A stretch of DNA of 64,000 bases from Phocoena phocoena (taxonomy: Eukaryota; Chordata; Mammalia; Artiodactyla; Phocoenidae): the NCBI RefSeq assembly GCF_963924675.1, contig NC_089220.1, positions 169,680,761-169,744,760 of the forward strand, given 5' to 3'. Positions 22,583-32,285 of this stretch are shown in pieces. The notes under the pieces were generated by a model. That model was not told the origin of the DNA, searched no databases, and worked only from the letters and a program-made list of their open reading frames with translations. Both the position numbers and the translations under genes were made by a program. Numbering within the stretch: position 1 is the stretch's first letter; each line of letters starts with the position of its first letter.

Positions 22583-22975
22583 ATGGACTGAGCTGTGTCC
22601 CCCTGCCCCCCCCCCCCCCAAATGCATATGCTGAAGCCCTCATCTCTAGTGTGGCTGTGTTTGGAGATAGGGTCTTTAAAGAGGTAATTAAATTTGAGTG
22701 AGATCATAAGGGTGGGACCCTAATCCAATAGGACTGGTGACCTTTTAAGAACAGGGACACGCACCAGGGATGTGTGTACAGGAAAAGACCATGTGAGGAC
22801 AGCAAGAAGGCGGCCATCTGCAAGCCAAGGAGACAGACGTCAGGAGAAACGAAACCTGCCAACATCTTCATTTTGGACTTCTAGCCTCTAGAACTGTGAG
22901 AGAATTAATTTCTGTTGTTTAAGCTACCCAGTCTGTGGTATTTCGTTACGGGAGCCCAAACTGACTGAGTCACAC
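22583..22975 (+). mobile_element. MaLR-type LTR (MLT1-like)
   Basis: ATGGACTGAGCTGTGTCCCC, then ATGCTGAAGCCCTCATC, TTTGGAGATAGGGTCTTTAA, AGAGGTAATTAAATTTGAGT, ACCATGTGAGGACAGCAAGA and a final CTAGAACTGTGAGAGAATTA block with TTTCTGTTGTTTAAGC are in the order seen in MaLR solo LTRs. A C run near 22605 expanded inside it. No internal retroviral sequence is attached. Confidence 0.7.
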
Positions 22976-23394
22976 AGTTAAAAAGTGGTCTGGTGTCAAA
23001 GTGCTTGGGGGCAGTAGAGAGTTCATGTCCTAACTCTGGTCTTGTTTCAACAATCTCAGGCCAAGCCTTCAGATCTTGGATGCCTGCATCATTAGCTATT
23101 GTTGCACAATAAAGAATCTGATTGGCTTTTGTCCCTGGTTCCTGGGAGGGAGACTCTAAGTCCTTGGGATTTCCCCAGTAATGGAGTATCTTTGATATTC
23201 ATGAGCCCCTTGGAATCATGAATCGCCATTCACCTGAGTTTGTGCTACTGAGATGTCTTGGGTAGGGGCTGGTCACCAGAAAGACCAACCTTGTCATTAG
23301 AGGACTGGGCTGGTCACCAGCCCAACCTCCCAAACTCCACAGAGGGGACAGGGGCTGGGGATTAGGTTCAGTCTCATGACCAACAATTCAATCA
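22976..23394. other. No recognised gene; small palindrome inside
   Basis: Unique-looking DNA. A perfect 19-bp odd palindrome (nine-base arms, TGGGCTGGT and ACCAGCCCA, around one C) lies at 23306-23324. A related CTGGTCACCAG sits about 40 bp upstream. Confidence 0.5.
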
Positions 23395-23652
23395 CGCTTA
23401 CGTAACTGTTGGTGGGAATGTAAACGGATTCAGCCACTATGGAAAACAGTATGGAGGTTCCAACAAAAATTAAAAATACAACTACCATATGATCCAGCAA
23501 TCCCACTTCTGGGTGTATATACAAAGGAAATGAAAACAGGATCTCAGGAGATAACTGCACTCCCATGTTCACTTCAGTATTACTCACAACAGCCAAGATG
23601 TGGAAACAATTTAAGTGTCTGCCAACAGATAAGCGGATAAAGATGTGATATT

Positions 23653-23655
<3 letters not shown>

Positions 23656-23701
<46 letters not shown>
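23656..23701. repeat. (CA)n microsatellite inside an L1
   Basis: More than twenty CA units at the same ORF2 position as the array at 21.9 kb. Confidence 0.95.
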
Positions 23702-23704
<3 letters not shown>

Positions 23705-23956
23705 TGACGGAATATTATTCAGCTGTAAAAAAAGAATGAGATCTTGCATTTGCAATGGCATGGATGGACCTTGAGGGTATTATGCTAAGTGAGATAAGCT
23801 AGACAGAGAAAGACAAATACTGCATAATCTCACTTACACATGGAATCTAAAAAAGCTGAACTCATAGAAATAGAATAGTGGTTACCAGGTGCTGGGGGTG
23901 GAGGAATTGGGGAGATGTTATGTTTAAAGGTACAAACTGCAACTAGTAGATAAGTA

Positions 23957-25231
23957 TTGGGCTGGCCAAAAAGTTCGTTCAGCTTTTCGGTACGATGGCT
24001 TTAGTAGCACTTAGTCGTCTTTAACCTCATTCGAAACAGTTTTGTTAGAATGTACTGTAACAGCTGTCATATCAGCGTGCATTTAAAAAAACTTATCAAA
24101 ATTGGTGAATCTTTGTGTAGCCCTCTTAATATTGCAGATGGAAGAAAAAAGCAACATTATCGGCATATTATGTTTTATTATTTCAAGAAAGGTAAAAATG
24201 CAACTGAAACACAAAAAAAGATGTGTGCAGTGTATGGAGAAGGTGCTGTGACTGATTGAACGTGTCAAAAGCGGTTTGTGAAGTTTCGGGCTGGAGTTTT
24301 CCCGCTGTACGATGCTCCATGGTCGGGTAGACCAGTCGAAGTTGATAGTGATCAAATTGAGACATTAATTGAGAACAATCAACGTTATACCACGTGGGAG
24401 ACAGCCGACATACTCACCATATCCAAATCAAGCACGGAAAATCACTTGCACCAGCTGGTTATGCGAATCGCTTTGATGTTTGGGTTCCACATAAGTTAAT
24501 CAAAAAAAACCTTCTTGACCATATTTCTGCATGCGATTCTTTACTGAAATGTAACGAAAACGTTCTGTTTTTAAAACAAATTGTGATGGGCGATGAAAAG
24601 TGGATACTGTACAATAATGTGGAACAGAAGAGATCGTGGGGCAAGCGAAATGAATCACCACCAACTACACCAAAGGTCGGTCTTCATCCAAAGAAGGTGA
24701 TGTTGTATGTAAGGTGGGATTGGAAGGGAGTCCTCTATTATGAGCTCCTTCCGGAAAATCAAATGATTAATTTCAACAAGTACTGCTCCCAATTAGACCA
24801 ACTGAAAGCAGCACTTGACGAAAAGCGTCTGGAATTAGTCAACAGAAAACGCATAATCTTCCATCAGGACAACGCAAGACCACCTGTTTCTTTTGACGAC
24901 CAGGCAAAAACTGTTACAGCTTGGCTGGGAAGTTCTAATTTGTCCGCCGTATTCACCAGACATTGCAACTTCAGATTTCCATTTACTTTGGTCTTTACAA
25001 AATTCTCTTAATGGAAAAAATTTCAATTCCCTGGAAGACTGTAGAAGGCACCTGGAACAGTTCTTTGCTCAAAAAGGTTTTGGGAAGATGGAATCATGAA
25101 GTCGCCCGAAAAATGGCAGAAGGTAGTGGAGCAAAAGGGTGAATACGTTGTTCAATAAAGTTCTTGGTGAAAATGAAAAATGTGTCTTTTATTTTTACTT
25201 AGAAACCGAAGAAGCTTTTTGGCCATCCCAA
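23957..25231 (+). mobile_element. Mariner DNA transposon, end to end (1,275 bp)
   Basis: Both terminal inverted repeats are present. The left end is TTGGGCTGGCCAAAAAG and the right end, read in reverse, is TTGGGATGGCCAAAAAG, with weaker similarity continuing inward (about 22 of 28 bases). A TA duplication flanks the element (23955-23956 and 25232-25233), as required for Tc1/mariner transposition. The length fits an autonomous mariner (about 1.3 kb). The ends and transposase resemble the mariner family known from cattle, sheep and whales. It sits in the 3' UTR of an L1, so it moved after that L1 inserted. It cannot encode a working transposase now, but its ends look intact enough to have been mobilised in trans when the family was active. 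Confidence 0.93.
24138..25158 (+). pseudogene. Mariner transposase pseudogene
   Basis: The frame encodes a mariner (DD34D) transposase, the enzyme that cuts and joins the element at its inverted repeats. In order, one sees the N-terminal helix-turn-helix region (FKKGKNATETQKK...), the linker with GRPVEVD, the WVPHKL motif, and the catalytic core. The three catalytic aspartates are still encoded: in GDEKWILY (24592-24594), in HQDNARP (24868-24870) and in SDFH (24974-24976). The last two are 34 residues apart once a 1-bp insertion is discounted. Lesions: a TGA at 24257-24259, probably from CGA by CpG decay; a 1-bp deletion near 24457 (CTGGTT for CTGGGT); and a 1-bp insertion in the T run near 24891. 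The C-terminus ends at GEYVVQ and TAA (25156-25158). The exact start is unclear because of a frame change near 24140-24165. Confidence 0.9.
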
Positions 25232-25434
25232 TAAGTCCTGGAGATCTAATGCACAGCATACAGATTACAGTCAACGATACTGTACTATAAACCTCAAAGT
25301 TGCTAAGAGACCAGATCGTCAATGGTACCCATATTGCAATACACAAATGTATCCAATCAACACACTGTACATCTTAAACTTAAACAATGTTATACGTTAA
25401 TCATATCTCAATAAAAAATGAAGAAATATCATGC

Positions 25435-25740
25435 CTCCGTAGTGAAACCCCAATAAAACTCTGGACAGTGATGCTCGGTGGAGCTTCCTGCTAGGTGAAC
25501 ACGTGGTTGCCCTGAGAGAGTGAGGCGTCCTGATTCCACAGGGAGAGGGCACAGAAATTCTGCATACGGGACCCCCAGACCTCATCCCATGTGTCTCTTC
25601 GTTGGCGGCTCCTGATCTGTATCCCTTGTAATAAAACTCTCTAACCCTAAGTATCATGCTTTCCTGAGTTTCATGAGTCATGCTGGCGAACTGCTGAACC
25701 TCGGAGGCTGACGGGAAGCCCCACACTTACAGCCAGCTGG
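25435..25740 (+). mobile_element. Possible old LTR fragment
   Basis: AATAAAACTCTGGACAGTGA, a GATTCCACAGGGAGAGGGCA block, a CTGATCTGTATCCCTTGTAA block with a second AATAAAACTC, and CTGAGTTTCATGAGTCATGC resemble the R-U5 part of an ERVL-type LTR. Neither terminus is secure and there is no internal region. Confidence 0.4.
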
Positions 25741-26333
25741 TCAGAAGTGCAGGGGGCCTGTGGACTCCCCGGGCTTGTGGCGGGTCTCTGAAGGGCGGGT
25801 GGTCTGGCTGGGGACGGGTGGAGTCTGCACTAACTCCCAGTGGTTGGTGCCAGAAACGCACTGCGCTGTCGCAGCCTCCTTCCTCCCATCCATCCACTCC
25901 CTCGCCATGTGACCCTGTGTTGCCTTGTGAACGTCACAACCTGAGGCTTGGTCAGTCACAGATCGGCTGTTATTACGCAGCTGAGTGCTTGAAGGCAGAG
26001 GTGTTTAGAGGCTAAAGAACAACCAAGCTCAAGGTTGGTTGGATTTTAGGAATGAAAACGATTATCCAATAATAAATTTAGTGAGCCTGTCCCCACTCCT
26101 ATGTTCCTCTCTCTTTTTTAGTACATCTAGTCCCTGTGTTTGGATTCATTGAAAAAGAATTTAGTCGCCCCTTTGTCACAATAATTAAATGAGGACAGAG
26201 GTCCTAAATTGAAGAATCAAGAAGTTTTTGCTTTGAAAGCTATTCATTCATTCGTTCATTCGTTCAAGAGCGTGGAGTCAACTTTTGGACGAAAGCAACC
26301 ACCATTTATGGGACACCCGAGACTAGGGTGCTT
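25741..26333. other. No recognised feature
   Basis: No repeat or gene is recognised. A short run of ATTCATTCGTTC units lies near 26246-26266. Confidence 0.45.
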
Positions 26334-26348
26334 GGTTTCGTTCTTTCT

Positions 26349-26487
26349 TTCTTTTTAATTAATTAATTAATTTTGTTTGGCAGTGTCGTGTGGCATGCAA
26401 AATCCTAGTTCCCTGACCAGGGATCGAACCCGTGCCCCCTGCAGTGGGAGCACAGAGGCTTAACCACTGTAGTGCCAGGGAAGCCCC
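26349..26487 (-). mobile_element. Short older CHR/tRNA SINE
   Basis: The minus strand reads GGGGCTTCCCTGGCACTACA, a B-box region and a GGGAACTAGGATTTTGCATG block, ending in a TTAA-repeat tail. The target duplication is weak but visible: GGTTTCGTTCTTTCT (26334-26348) and GGTTTCATTATCTCT (26488-26502). It is the same short SINE class as the inner element at 9.4 kb. Confidence 0.8.
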
Positions 26488-26509
26488 GGTTTCATTATCT
26501 CTAATTCTC

Positions 26510-26625
26510 ATCACAATCCTGCAAAGCAGTTATTACAATTCCCATTTTAGCAACAAGAAAGCTGAGGTTCATACAGGTAAATGTTTCCCAAGCCCACACA
26601 CCATCCACATGGGAAGAGGGAGTCA
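26510..26625 (-). mobile_element. MIR SINE fragment
   Basis: ACAATTCCCATTTTAGCAAC, AAGAAAGCTGAGGTTCATAC and the block after it are the reverse MIR core. Confidence 0.55.
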
Positions 26626-26698
26626 GGACTCCAACCGGGATCTGACTTTATCCGAAGTACAAGCTTTATCACATCAATGGCTCCTGGAGCCCTGGTCC

Positions 26699-26810
26699 AA
26701 ATGTTTACATACATTAATCTTATCTTCCTTGTTTCATCACTGGCCCTGGTCCATTTCACCAAGGGTCACTGGTGAAACAAGGAAAATAAGATTAATGTAT
26801 GTAAACGTTT
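26699..26810. repeat. 112-nt imperfect palindrome (long hairpin)
   Basis: The left arm begins AAATGTTTACATACATTAAT (26699-26718) and the right arm, read in reverse complement from 26810, begins AAACGTTTACATACATTAAT. Over the outer 40 nt of each arm I count only three mismatches, all transitions; two would be G-U pairs in a plus-strand transcript. Pairing continues inward with more mismatches and one bulge, through CCCTGGT against ACCAAGGG, to a 7-nt loop CCATTTC. There are no transposon-like termini or flanking duplications. CCCTGGTCCA occurs just outside the left arm (26691-26700) and again at the centre (26744-26753), which hints at a template-switch origin. Confidence 0.85.
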
Positions 26811-27180
26811 CATAAAGCGAAATGCATCCTACTTAAAAGACTGCTCTTTATTCTGCTTTTATATCCTTTTTGGTATGCTTTTCTTTTTTATTAAATAAAT
26901 GAATGCTAACGTAGTCAGCAATATCTTTTAATACCCTTACTTGGCAAAAAGAGAAAACATTCCAGCCCTACCTTCATCTTTATATTTTATAGTCCCTTAA
27001 ATCCCAAAGTCTGGGAACCACAGCATCACACTGGCCCTAACTGTGAGCCCCAGAGGGAAGCTCCAGAAAGGTGTACAGATCTGGACTTTCCTCTATGTTA
27101 GATTCTTACTGCCTTAATATACAGTGTGCCGGGTGAGCACGCAGGCTCTTCCAGAGGCTGGCCGCACGGAACCAGATTCT
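26811..27180. other. No recognised feature
   Basis: AT-rich DNA with no recognised gene or repeat. Confidence 0.45.
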
Positions 27181-27320
27181 GGCTCCATCACTGGACCCCA
27201 CCCCCAGAGTCTCTGATTCAGTGCATCCCGAGTGGAGCTGGAGAGTCTGCATTTCTAACATGCTTCCAAGTGGTGCCAATGCTGCCCATCGAGGACAACA
27301 GTTTGAGAAGCGCTGGTTTA
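27181..27320 (+). mobile_element. MER5A-like hAT MITE fragment
   Basis: A CCCACCCCCAGAGTCTCTGATTCAGTG block, GTCTGCATTTCTAACATGCT and the end motif GTTTGAGAAGCGCTGG match the MER5A family of Charlie-type elements. Orientation is uncertain because the family is nearly palindromic. Confidence 0.65.
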
Positions 27321-27706
27321 AGCCCATCCCATCATTTCTAGTCCCTTTGTCAGGGACTGGTTCAGATACGGGAATGTGAACCAACTAAAGTCTGGGGTGG
27401 GTAGGGAAGTAGGGGACAGGGGAGGCTCTTCCTCCACGATAAAAGAGTTACAAGAGGAGAAGCTCCCTTCCTGCTTTGGACCGTGGCTGCGCGAAGACGT
27501 GGCACTTGGAGTTGCTGCAGCCGGCTCATGACCACTTGAGTCAGGGAGCCTGAGAACTTCTGGAGAAGGAACTGCACTTAATCTCATTGAGGGCAAAGAG
27601 AAGCCGAACAGAAAGATGATTGTTTTTGTTCTTATGAATACAATCTGGTGAGAGCACTGTTCGTTGAACTCAGGGTTCCATGGAAGTGCTACGCCCTAAG
27701 ATACAT

Positions 27707-27710
<4 letters not shown>
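27321..27710. other. No recognised feature
   Basis: No gene or repeat is recognised. Confidence 0.45.
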
Positions 27711-27758
<48 letters not shown>

Positions 27759-27770
27759 CGCGCATGTGTG
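27711..27770. repeat. (TG)n(CG)n alternating purine-pyrimidine tract
   Basis: About twenty TG units run without a break into six CG units, then ATGTGTG. Sixty bases of pure alternating purine-pyrimidine with a CG core is the classic Z-DNA-forming composition. Confidence 0.95.
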
Positions 27771-28129
27771 ACAAAGCCAACGGAACGGTGCAGGCATTTC
27801 GATATCACAGTATTCATTAGTTCATGTACCATTTTACTAATCTCCGAAAGGCGGGTGAGAAGGCAGTGATGTACCCACACCTCTCCGACTCTGTTACAGA
27901 TATGTTGTTAAATGAAATGGAGAACTGGGGTCGTTTGGAGGATTACTAAAGTCCCACATACCTTTGTATGAGTCTACCGATACTCTTTCTGCTATTTTAA
28001 AAATCACTGGCTCTATTACAAAAGTGAGGAAAGCTAATAAAAGATTTTTATAATAGCGACAAAAGCCTAGCTTTAATCTCGTAACGCATCCTAAGATCTG
28101 TCATCAGTTTAAGATGGAAGAATCACTGT

Positions 28130-28346
28130 GGTTAGATTGGGGGTTTGGGAGAGACACGTACACACCGCTGTCTTTAAAACAGCACAGGGAACTCTGCTCA
28201 ATCCTCTGTAATAACCTAAATGGGGAAAGAATGTGAAAACGAATAGATACATATCAATATGTATAACTGAGTCACTTTGCTGTACACCTGAAACTACCAC
28301 AACGCTGTGAATCAACTCTACTCCAATATAAAATAAAGATTAAAAA
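28130..28346 (+). mobile_element. 5'-truncated L1 insertion
   Basis: A 217-bp L1 3' UTR (AACAGCACAGGGAACTCTGC block, TAACTGAGTCACTTTGCTGT, TACTCCAATATAAAATAAAG) sits between perfect 12-bp target duplications AAGAATCACTGT (28118-28129 and 28347-28358). Confidence 0.92.
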
Positions 28347-28358
28347 AAGAATCACTGT

Positions 28359-29284
28359 ACTGACCTAAGCCACTGGCAAAGGACTCCGCGTGAGATTTTA
28401 AAATCCTCCCCCCAAGAAGAAGGTTGCGACCAGTTTTGAACTGGCAGCTAGGCGTTTCCGGAGCCAGGCCGTTCTCCTGGGAATGATCTCAGATGGCTGG
28501 GATTCCACCAGGCCTACTTCTGCACATGTTCTTCTGAGCCTTGCAGAGTCGCAAAGAACGCATTTGAATGCCCAAAAATGTCCATCCCACTCTGGGCTAC
28601 AAAATCTGGCAAGCGCACCGCGCTCTCCGGGAACGATACAGCCCTTAGTGGGAAATAACAGTTAATGCGTGAACTTGTGGAAACTTGAGATTGTGAATCT
28701 TGAGCTGGGAAACCAATCACTAACTTGTTCACGAGGCGTGGTGTATGCCTTCGGTTTTCACACTCCCACGTGTCACAGCCATTTAGATATAATTATGCTT
28801 CAAGATCATTTTAAATGTAAAGTATTATGGATAGGGGCATTTATAAGACACTAGGCTGCAACCATCAACATCATTTTTCTTCCTATTTTATCCCCCAGAA
28901 TGACGAGTGATTAGCATGCTTTGACATAGTTGGAAGTCACAGCTGAATTCACTCAGATCGATGCTTATCAGTACTCGGCATGGTTACACGTCCACTGATA
29001 CCCTGCCTGTCCTCTACGACATGGTCATGTGAGCTGCATATGACACTGAAAGGGTTAGAAGTGATAACCGGTGTTCATAAAGCGATCGGGGGACGATGTG
29101 CTGGGGAGCCTAAAAGGTTAAGCAAAGTGAGACACTTTTGATCAACACTCAACCCCATCACTTGTCAAACGAATGTGCACTGAACTCTAGAAATACTCCA
29201 TAAAGCCTCGCACAGAGTCATGAGGAAGACCAATTACTTCCTAGGCACAACACCACAAATTACGCAGCATTTCCCCAAAGGCCG
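28359..29284. other. 0.9 kb without a recognised gene or repeat
   Basis: No identifiable feature. Confidence 0.45.
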
Positions 29285-29390
29285 AGGTCGTTAATATGCC
29301 CGTTTTACAGAGAGGTAGCAAAGCAAGTGGCTTGCCCGGGTTACCACAGCTACTAAGTGGTCCAGCCTGGGCATCTGATGGCCCGTGATG
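29285..29390 (-). mobile_element. MIR SINE fragment
   Basis: A CGTTTTACAGAGAGGTAGCAAAG block and CAAGTGGCTTGCCCGGGTTA are the reverse MIR core. Confidence 0.65.
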
Positions 29391-29394
29391 TGCC

Positions 29395-29610
29395 AGGAAG
29401 TCTTCTGAGCATGTTACATGTTCTAATTCATTGAATCCTAATCATAACTCTATGAGACAGGTTCTAGTATCAATTTACAGATGAAATTATAGCAGGAGGA
29501 CTGGAGGCAGTTATGATTCCCAGGTTACTATTAAGGAAACTGAAGCTTAAAGAGGCTGGACGATTGACCGAGGTGATGGAGCTACTGACTGCTAAGCCGG
29601 TAACTTCAGC
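29395..29610 (-). mobile_element. MIR SINE
   Basis: AATTCATTGAATCCTAATCA, CTCTATGAGACAGGTTCTAG, CAATTTACAGATGAAATTAT and a GGAAACTGAAGCTTAAAGAGG block are the reverse MIR. A second core-like stretch suggests two overlapping copies. Confidence 0.65.
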
Positions 29611-29689
29611 ACCTTGACTGTTTTGAATTCTAGCCAGGTTTTGAAGCCAGGCCATCTGGCCCCAGAGCCCGTACGCTCAGTGTACTGGT

Positions 29690-29910
29690 GACAAGCGGCC
29701 CTTCCTCAGAGCCAGACGGCCTGATTTTGAATCAGATATCTACTCTTTCCCTGCTGTGCCACCCTGAATAAATTACTTAACTGCTCTGTGCCGAAATTTC
29801 CTCATCTGAACCATGGGAAGAATAATGGAGCTAATTATCATCTAATGATTCAGCATATAGGAAACACTTAGAACAGTCTGGTACAGAAAGAAGTACTCAG
29901 TTAGCTCATG
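29690..29910 (+). mobile_element. MIR SINE
   Basis: GAGCCAGACGGCCTGATTTT, a TGAATAAATTACTTAACTGC block and CCTCATCTGAACCATGGGAA follow the MIR order. Three MIR copies thus lie within 0.6 kb. Confidence 0.7.
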
Positions 29911-30890
29911 TGATGATGAATCTCTAAGCTATAAAATTTCCCAAAGCATTTAAAAATTGGCTTACGCAATTAAAGCTGAAGTCACATTGAACTGTTCAGG
30001 AATGTGTTCATTTGCATAAAGCAAAGGTCACTTATATTTTCCATCTGCTGGTTTCTATCTAGAATACTGATTTCCAAACCCCGAGGGGTCTGCAGAGACC
30101 CCCTCAGGGGAATCCCTATCAGGCGTAAGGAACAAGCCGGAGAGGTTCAGACTTTCTCCATTTGGATGATTTTGGACAAAGGATTTTGGAACTAAAAGCA
30201 GCTTGAGAACCATTGGTCTAAAAGACTAGACTCAGGTCGCGTGGCTGCGCCTGTCTATCACTATACATACAAATGCCTGCAATGGTAAAGTTTAGGACTC
30301 CAGCTCTGCTGGCCTAAAGGTAGCACGTACGACACCACAGGGCACACCCAGTGGAAGAGGCAGTTTGGGGCAAAATGACACCCTTCATCTCTTTAATACA
30401 CTGCTCTTGACAAAGTCAGGTTATGCAGGGAAGTAAGAGTCCCACAGAAGAATTCAAACAGGATGGACGACTGAAGGCTTCTGGGCAGAGATATGTTACA
30501 AAGCAGTAGTTCAGAAAGAATAACCTGGGTGTGATGTGCAGGACAAACTGGGATGGAATTACGGAGGTGAGCGAGGAGGCTACGACAGGAGCAGAGCAAA
30601 CAGAGGGTGACAAGGAGCATGCCGGCGATGGCAAATCCACAAGGGTGACGGCAGAACTGGAGAAGGAAGGTATTTCCTTAAGAGGGAAAGACCCGGCAAG
30701 ACTTCAGGAAGGGAAAAGCGTTGAGGAATAAGGCAAAAAAGGAGGCTGGGTTCCTAAGCTTGGTTGCCTTGGAGAACGGTGGGCTCACCTTTAAAGCAGG
30801 TGCAAGGAAAAGATGACCTGGATTTCAAGAGGAGCATGGAAGGTGCTGGCGCTGGTCTGTGGAGCTGGAGCCGCCACTTAGATGATCACT
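29911..30890. other. 1 kb without a recognised gene
   Basis: The part at 30060-30225 ends GAGAACCATTGGTCTA, which resembles a hAT/Charlie terminus, but I cannot define the element. The rest shows nothing recognisable. Confidence 0.4.
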
Positions 30891-31138
30891 TCCACACAGA
30901 GCAAAACTTTTCACTGCACATCAGTTTATTGCACTTTACAGATATTCTGTTTTTGTTTTGTTTTGTTTTTTTACAAACTGAAGGTCTGTGGCAACCCTGA
31001 ATTGAGCAAGTCTATCAGAGCCATTTTCCCAACAGCATTCGCTCACTTCATGTCTCCGTGTCGCATTTTGGTAATTCTCATGATATTTCAAAATGTTTCA
31101 TTATTCATCGTATTCATCTTTGACGTCACTCTTGTAAC

Positions 31139-31690
31139 TGCAGATGTGGTGGAAACCCCAAGAGAACTAGAATTAGAAGTGGAGCCTGGGGGCTTCCCTA
31201 GTGGCGCAGTGGTTGAGAGCCCGCCTGCCGATGCAGGGGACACGGGTTCGTGCCCCGGTCCGGGAAGATCCCACGTGCCGCGGAGTGGCTGGGCCCGTGA
31301 GCCATGGCCGCTGAGCCTGAGCAAAGAAAGTGGTTTCTTCAGATGGAAGCTACTCCTGGTGAAGATGCTGTGAAGGTGGTCGAGATGACAATAAAGGATT
31401 TAGACTATGACGTAAGCCTAGTTGATAAAGCAGCAGCAGGGTTTGAGAAGACTGCCTCCAATTTTGAACGAAGTGCTACTGTGGGTAACATGCCATCAAA
31501 CAGCACTGTATGCTCCAGAGAAACTGTCCGTGAAAGGAAGAGTCAACTGATGTGACAAAATTCACTGTTGTCTTATTTTAAGAAATGGCCACAGCTGCCC
31601 CGGTCTTCAGCTACCACCACCGTGATCAGTCAGCAAGACCTTCCACCAGCAGAGATTAGGACTTGTTGAAGGCTCGGGTGAGGGTTATCA
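31139..31690 (+). pseudogene. Tigger1 transposase C-terminal remnant
   Basis: Recognisable C-terminal transposase sequence flanks the SINE. Before it, DVVETPRELELEVEP is encoded at about 31143-31188. After it come RKWFLQMEATPGEDAVKVV, LVDKAAAGFEKTASNFER and the ERKSQLM stretch, which ends in a TGA at 31553-31555. Further degraded coding sequence continues to about 31690 (TTGTTGAAGGCTCGGGTGAG). The N-terminal DNA-binding domain and the catalytic core are absent. It is not functional. Confidence 0.8.
31191..31317 (+). mobile_element. CHR-2 SINE, 3'-truncated
   Basis: It begins GGGCTTCCCTAGTGGCGCAG and follows the CHR-2 consensus through the B-box region to GCCGCTGAGCCTG, where it stops without its last third or A tail. 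It joins Tigger1 sequence directly (GAGCAAAGAAAGTGG), and about 60 bp of Tigger1 expected on the left is missing. A deletion after insertion, perhaps through the shared TGAG/GAGCC motif, explains this. Confidence 0.88.
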
Positions 31691-31832
31691 TTTTTCAGCA
31701 ATCAAGTACTTTTTTATTGAAGTATAGTTGCTTTACAGTGTTGTATTTGCAGTAAAGTGTTTTTAAATGAAACTAGGTACATCGTATTTTCAGACAATGC
31801 TATTGTACACAATGGACTAGTGTAAACGTAAT

Positions 31833-31912
31833 TTTAAAAATTGAAGTATAGCTGACTTATAATATTATATTAGTTTCAGGCGTACAACACAGTGATTCGA
31901 TGTTTTTATAGA
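31833..31912 (-). mobile_element. L1 3'-end fragment
   Basis: ATTGAAGTATAGCTGACTTA and TAGTTTCAGGCGTACAACAC are the reverse complement of an L1 3' end. Confidence 0.7.
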
Positions 31913-31914
31913 GG

Positions 31915-32231
31915 GGCTATCATCAAAAAGACAACAAATAATAAATGTTGGCGAGGGTGTGGAGAAGAGTGAACCCTGGTACCACTGCTGGTGGGAACGC
32001 CATTTGGTACAGTCACTATGGAGAACAGTATAGAGGTTCCTCAAAAAACTAAAAATGGAGCTACCATAGGATCCAGCAGTCCCACTCCAGGGTATGTATC
32101 TGAAGAAACTGAAATCACTAAGTTGAAAAGATATATGCACCCCAGTGTTCATAGCAGCATTATTTACAATTGCCAAGATAATGGAAGCAACTCAAGTGAC
32201 CATCAACAGATGAATGGATAAAAAAATCACG

Positions 32232-32285
<54 letters not shown>

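Larger units (their letters stand above)
23395..25432 (+). mobile_element. L1 3' fragment split by a mariner transposon
   Basis: The L1 ORF2 C-terminus and 3' UTR run from about 23395 to 23956 and resume at 25232-25432, with the mariner in between. Blocks are a GGGAATGTAAACGGATTCAG block, CCATATGATCCAGCAATCCC, TGGTTACCAGGTGCTGGGGG, then, after the mariner, AGTCCTGGAGATCTAATGCA and ATCATATCTCAATAAAAAAT with the poly(A) signal. The L1 is therefore older than the mariner. A (CA)n tract interrupts it at 23656-23701. Confidence 0.88.
30910..31836 (+). mobile_element. Tigger1 DNA transposon remnant, internally deleted and interrupted
   Basis: The left part (about 30910-31135) matches the 5' non-coding end of Tigger1: TTGCACTTTACAGATATTCT, a CTGTGGCAACCCTGAATTGAGC block, and AACAGCATTCGCTCACTTCA. 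It then jumps (near 31139) to the C-terminal transposase coding region, so the middle of the element is missing. A truncated CHR-2 SINE (31191-31317) and a short reverse L1 bit (about 31712-31750) interrupt it, and it runs out at about 31836 into L1 sequence. Tigger1 is a pogo-type cut-and-paste element active in early placental mammals. Confidence 0.85.

Noticed and set aside
23297..23761. 154-codon minus-strand frame with a run of CV repeats
   Set aside because: It is antisense to an L1 fragment and passes through a CA microsatellite.
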